Below, piece by piece: positions 5,084 through 6,330 of a stretch of DNA of 6,330 nucleotides (position 1 is its first letter; each line of letters starts with the position of its first letter). Below the pieces are notes generated by a model. The model was not told the origin of the DNA. It worked only from the letters and a program-made list of their open reading frames with translations, and did no database searches. The position numbers and the translations under genes were made by a program. Origin of the DNA: CALHKP01 sp963558075 (GTDB lineage: Bacteria > Bacillota > Clostridia > Peptostreptococcales > Anaerovoracaceae); NCBI GenBank assembly GCA_963558075.1, contig CAUWFN010000064.1:1-6330 (forward strand), read 5' to 3'.

Positions 5084-5111
5084 ATTATAGCAGAAAGGAA
5101 TTTTATTGAAA
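5084..5111 (-). promoter_or_regulatory. Sigma-A-type promoter of alr
   Basis: On the minus strand, TATAAT (5089-5084) is a perfect -10 box. TTTCAA (5111-5106) lies 16 bp upstream as an imperfect -35. It is about 34 bp upstream of the alr start and just before its AGGAGGAA ribosome binding site. Confidence 0.7.
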
Positions 5112-5149
5112 GTGATGGGCTGAAAAAAACTTTTAAAACGCATTTTTGT

Positions 5150-5179
5150 TGAAAACAGATGAATTTCGGCGCATCTGTT
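5150..5179 (-). terminator. Hairpin after the YprB-like gene, probable terminator
   Basis: AACAGATG (5154-5161) and CATCTGTT (5172-5179) form a perfect 8-bp stem with a 10-nt loop, about 23 bp after the exonuclease stop on the minus strand. The 3' side continues TTTTC, so the T tract is short. It separates the exonuclease gene from the alr promoter. Confidence 0.55.
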
Positions 5180-5201
5180 ATCGAAAAAAATATGACTTTA
5201 C

Positions 5202-6188
5202 CTAAATATTGCTAAATAGTTTAGGCAGAAACTCGAGAAGAAATGCATTGATTTCCAAAGTGTTTATGTTTCCGTTGTCTGAGGCTATTAGATATCCGCT
5301 GCTAATCCATGGATATTTTTCAATCTTTGCAAGATCAACGCCGAGAAGCTTTGATGCATCGAAGAAAAAGGCGCAGTTTGCTACCTCGCACAAAATTGTA
5401 AGTTCAAATTTGCTGCTTGATTTGGAATATGAGAGCTGGCATGGACACTCTTCTGTCGGAAATGAGATATAGTCATACGGAAGATTTGCGCAACCTTCTA
5501 TAGCTAAATCGTGCCCTTTGAATGTGATTTTTTCGATATTGGCATCTCCTACAGGAAATCCTCTTTTGAACAGGGCAGTGTGAATGTCAATTAGCTTTAG
5601 AGAGTCAATCAGCCTGTAAAGCTGGCAAATGTCATCAGAATTGTGGAGAAGGATTTTGTTTTCGGTATCCTTGTCGTGGGTGGCCATATAGTTTGTAAAT
5701 AGCATAGCGCTTTCTTTTCCAGAAATTGTATCGCTTCTGAGATTTTCGATACCCATTCGCTTTTCGACGGATTTCTGTTTCATGTCAGGCAGCTGGGATC
5801 TGAAGTCAACGGATGTGCTAAGGAGAAGGTAGATGTCAAGGTTGTATTTTACATCAAAGGTAATGCCGTACTTTTCGGCGCGTTTTTGGAGAAATGGTAC
5901 ATCAAAATGTCTGCCATTAAATGTTACAATGTAATCTGCCATTGAGAGCAGAGAAATGGTCTTTTCGATTATTTCTTTTTCGTCATCTATAGTTTCTGCG
6001 AGAATTTCATATGCTGTTGCCTTGCTATCTTTTACGAGTATTATTCCAGATAGAATCAAAGCAGAGTTTTTTGGCGAAAGGCCAGTAGTTTCTATATCAA
6101 ATACAGCAAAGCTTCTCTCTTCGAAGTACATGCTGTATGCTTTGTTATTACGAGGTAAAAACTCGACGTTTTTTTTGAATATTTTCAT
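5202..6188 (-). CDS. YprB-like RNase H-fold 3'-5' exonuclease (DEDD superfamily)
   Basis: This is a predicted cytosolic 3'-5' exonuclease of the YprB-like RNase H-fold group; the substrate is unknown. ATG 6188 is chosen because AAAGGAA (6196-6202) lies 7 nt upstream. The longer frame from a TTG at 6314 would run through a terminator hairpin. From this start (328 residues), Exo I is FAVFDIETTGLSP (Asp31, Glu33), Exo II is YIVTFNGRHFDVPFL (Asp96), NLDIYLLL supplies Asp118, and Exo III is LLHNSDDICQLYRL (His182, Asp185/Asp186). The His-xxx-Asp spacing resembles the Y-xxx-D form with His replacing Tyr. Residues ~205-328 are a separate C-terminal region with several Cys (including ECPC) and end EFLPKLFSNI; I recognise no domain there. 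The gene is followed by a hairpin and then alr on the same strand. Confidence 0.88.
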   Translation of the reverse strand: MKIFKKNVEFLPRNNKAYSMYFEERSFAVFDIETTGLSPKNSALILSGIILVKDSKATAYEILAETIDDEKEIIEKTISLLSMADYIVTFNGRHFDVPFLQKRAEKYGITFDVKYNLDIYLLLSTSVDFRSQLPDMKQKSVEKRMGIENLRSDTISGKESAMLFTNYMATHDKDTENKILLHNSDDICQLYRLIDSLKLIDIHTALFKRGFPVGDANIEKITFKGHDLAIEGCANLPYDYISFPTEECPCQLSYSKSSSKFELTILCEVANCAFFFDASKLLGVDLAKIEKYPWISSGYLIASDNGNINTLEINAFLLEFLPKLFSNI

Positions 6189-6263
6189 AGCAAAATTCCT
6201 TTTTTCTTTATCGTCTTTAAAAATTCGGCATCCTATGGCCGCAAGGTTTATAGATATATAAAA

Positions 6264-6330
6264 AATCCCATATATAACAAAATAGACCGCAGGGGTGCAG
6301 TCTACTTTGTTCAAAAGGGGTATTGGGATT
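6264..6330 (-). terminator. Long intrinsic terminator or attenuator hairpin upstream of the exonuclease gene
   Basis: On the minus strand a 16-bp stem (6311-6296 with 6291-6276, two G-U wobbles) closes a CCCC loop (6295-6292). An outer 7-bp stem, AATCCCA/TGGGATT (6330-6324 with 6270-6264), encloses it, and a run of T follows at 6265-6260. It ends about 75 bp before the exonuclease start. It most likely terminates a minus-strand gene beyond the window, or attenuates the exonuclease gene. The outer stem reaches the window edge and may be longer. Confidence 0.7.

Noticed and set aside
5209..6261. Plus-strand frames antisense to the exonuclease gene
   Set aside because: Shadows of the minus-strand gene, without initiation signals.
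6189..6314. N-terminal extension of the exonuclease from a TTG at 6314
   Set aside because: It passes through a strong hairpin and T run and lacks a ribosome binding site, while ATG 6188 has AAAGGAA at good spacing.
1..6330. CRISPR array, tRNA or rRNA genes
   Set aside because: No regularly spaced identical repeats, cloverleaf or rRNA-like sequence was seen on reading both strands.

Overview
The window looks like chromosomal DNA of a low-GC Gram-positive bacterium (Bacillota, probably class Clostridia). The reasons are AT-rich intergenic DNA, strong AGGAGG-type ribosome binding sites, a consensus sigma-A -10 box, and Clostridia-like alanine racemase, YprB-type nuclease and phage head genes. 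I cannot place it more precisely.

Layout. Positions 1-490 hold two tiny plus-strand genes of unknown function. Positions 541-3879 are one insertion unit of the IS21 type, bounded by a 5-bp duplication (GTTTT at 536-540 and 3880-3884). Its ends share an 8-bp terminal inverted repeat (TGTAAATG/CATTTACA) and a perfect 15-bp subterminal inverted repeat (576-590/3854-3868). The interior is not a normal IS21. On the minus strand only the first ~75 codons of istA (3788 down to ~3562) and a decayed C-terminal half of istB (~1000 down to 594) remain. Between them, on the plus strand, sits ~2.5 kb of phage head-gene DNA: a 5'-truncated MuF-type minor head protein with a C-terminal HELGH metallopeptidase-like region, two small phage proteins, a Prp-type cysteine protease, and the first ~11 codons of a scaffold or capsid gene. 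Both outer phage genes are cut exactly where IS sequence begins.

Positions 3885-6330 are ordinary chromosome on the minus strand: a terminator, alanine racemase (alr) with its own promoter, a hairpin, a YprB-like DEDD-superfamily exonuclease, and a large terminator-like hairpin at the right edge.

How the parts relate. The IS lies between the small plus-strand genes and the convergent alr gene, so it disrupts no visible chromosomal gene. The phage block keeps the order of a tailed-phage head module (minor head protein, accessory proteins, prohead-type protease, scaffold/capsid), so it is a relic of a prophage. The most notable items are the IS21 whose interior was replaced by phage DNA while both ends survived, and the MuF protein whose C-terminus resembles the anthrax lethal factor catalytic domain, as in phage-encoded MuF polymorphic toxins.
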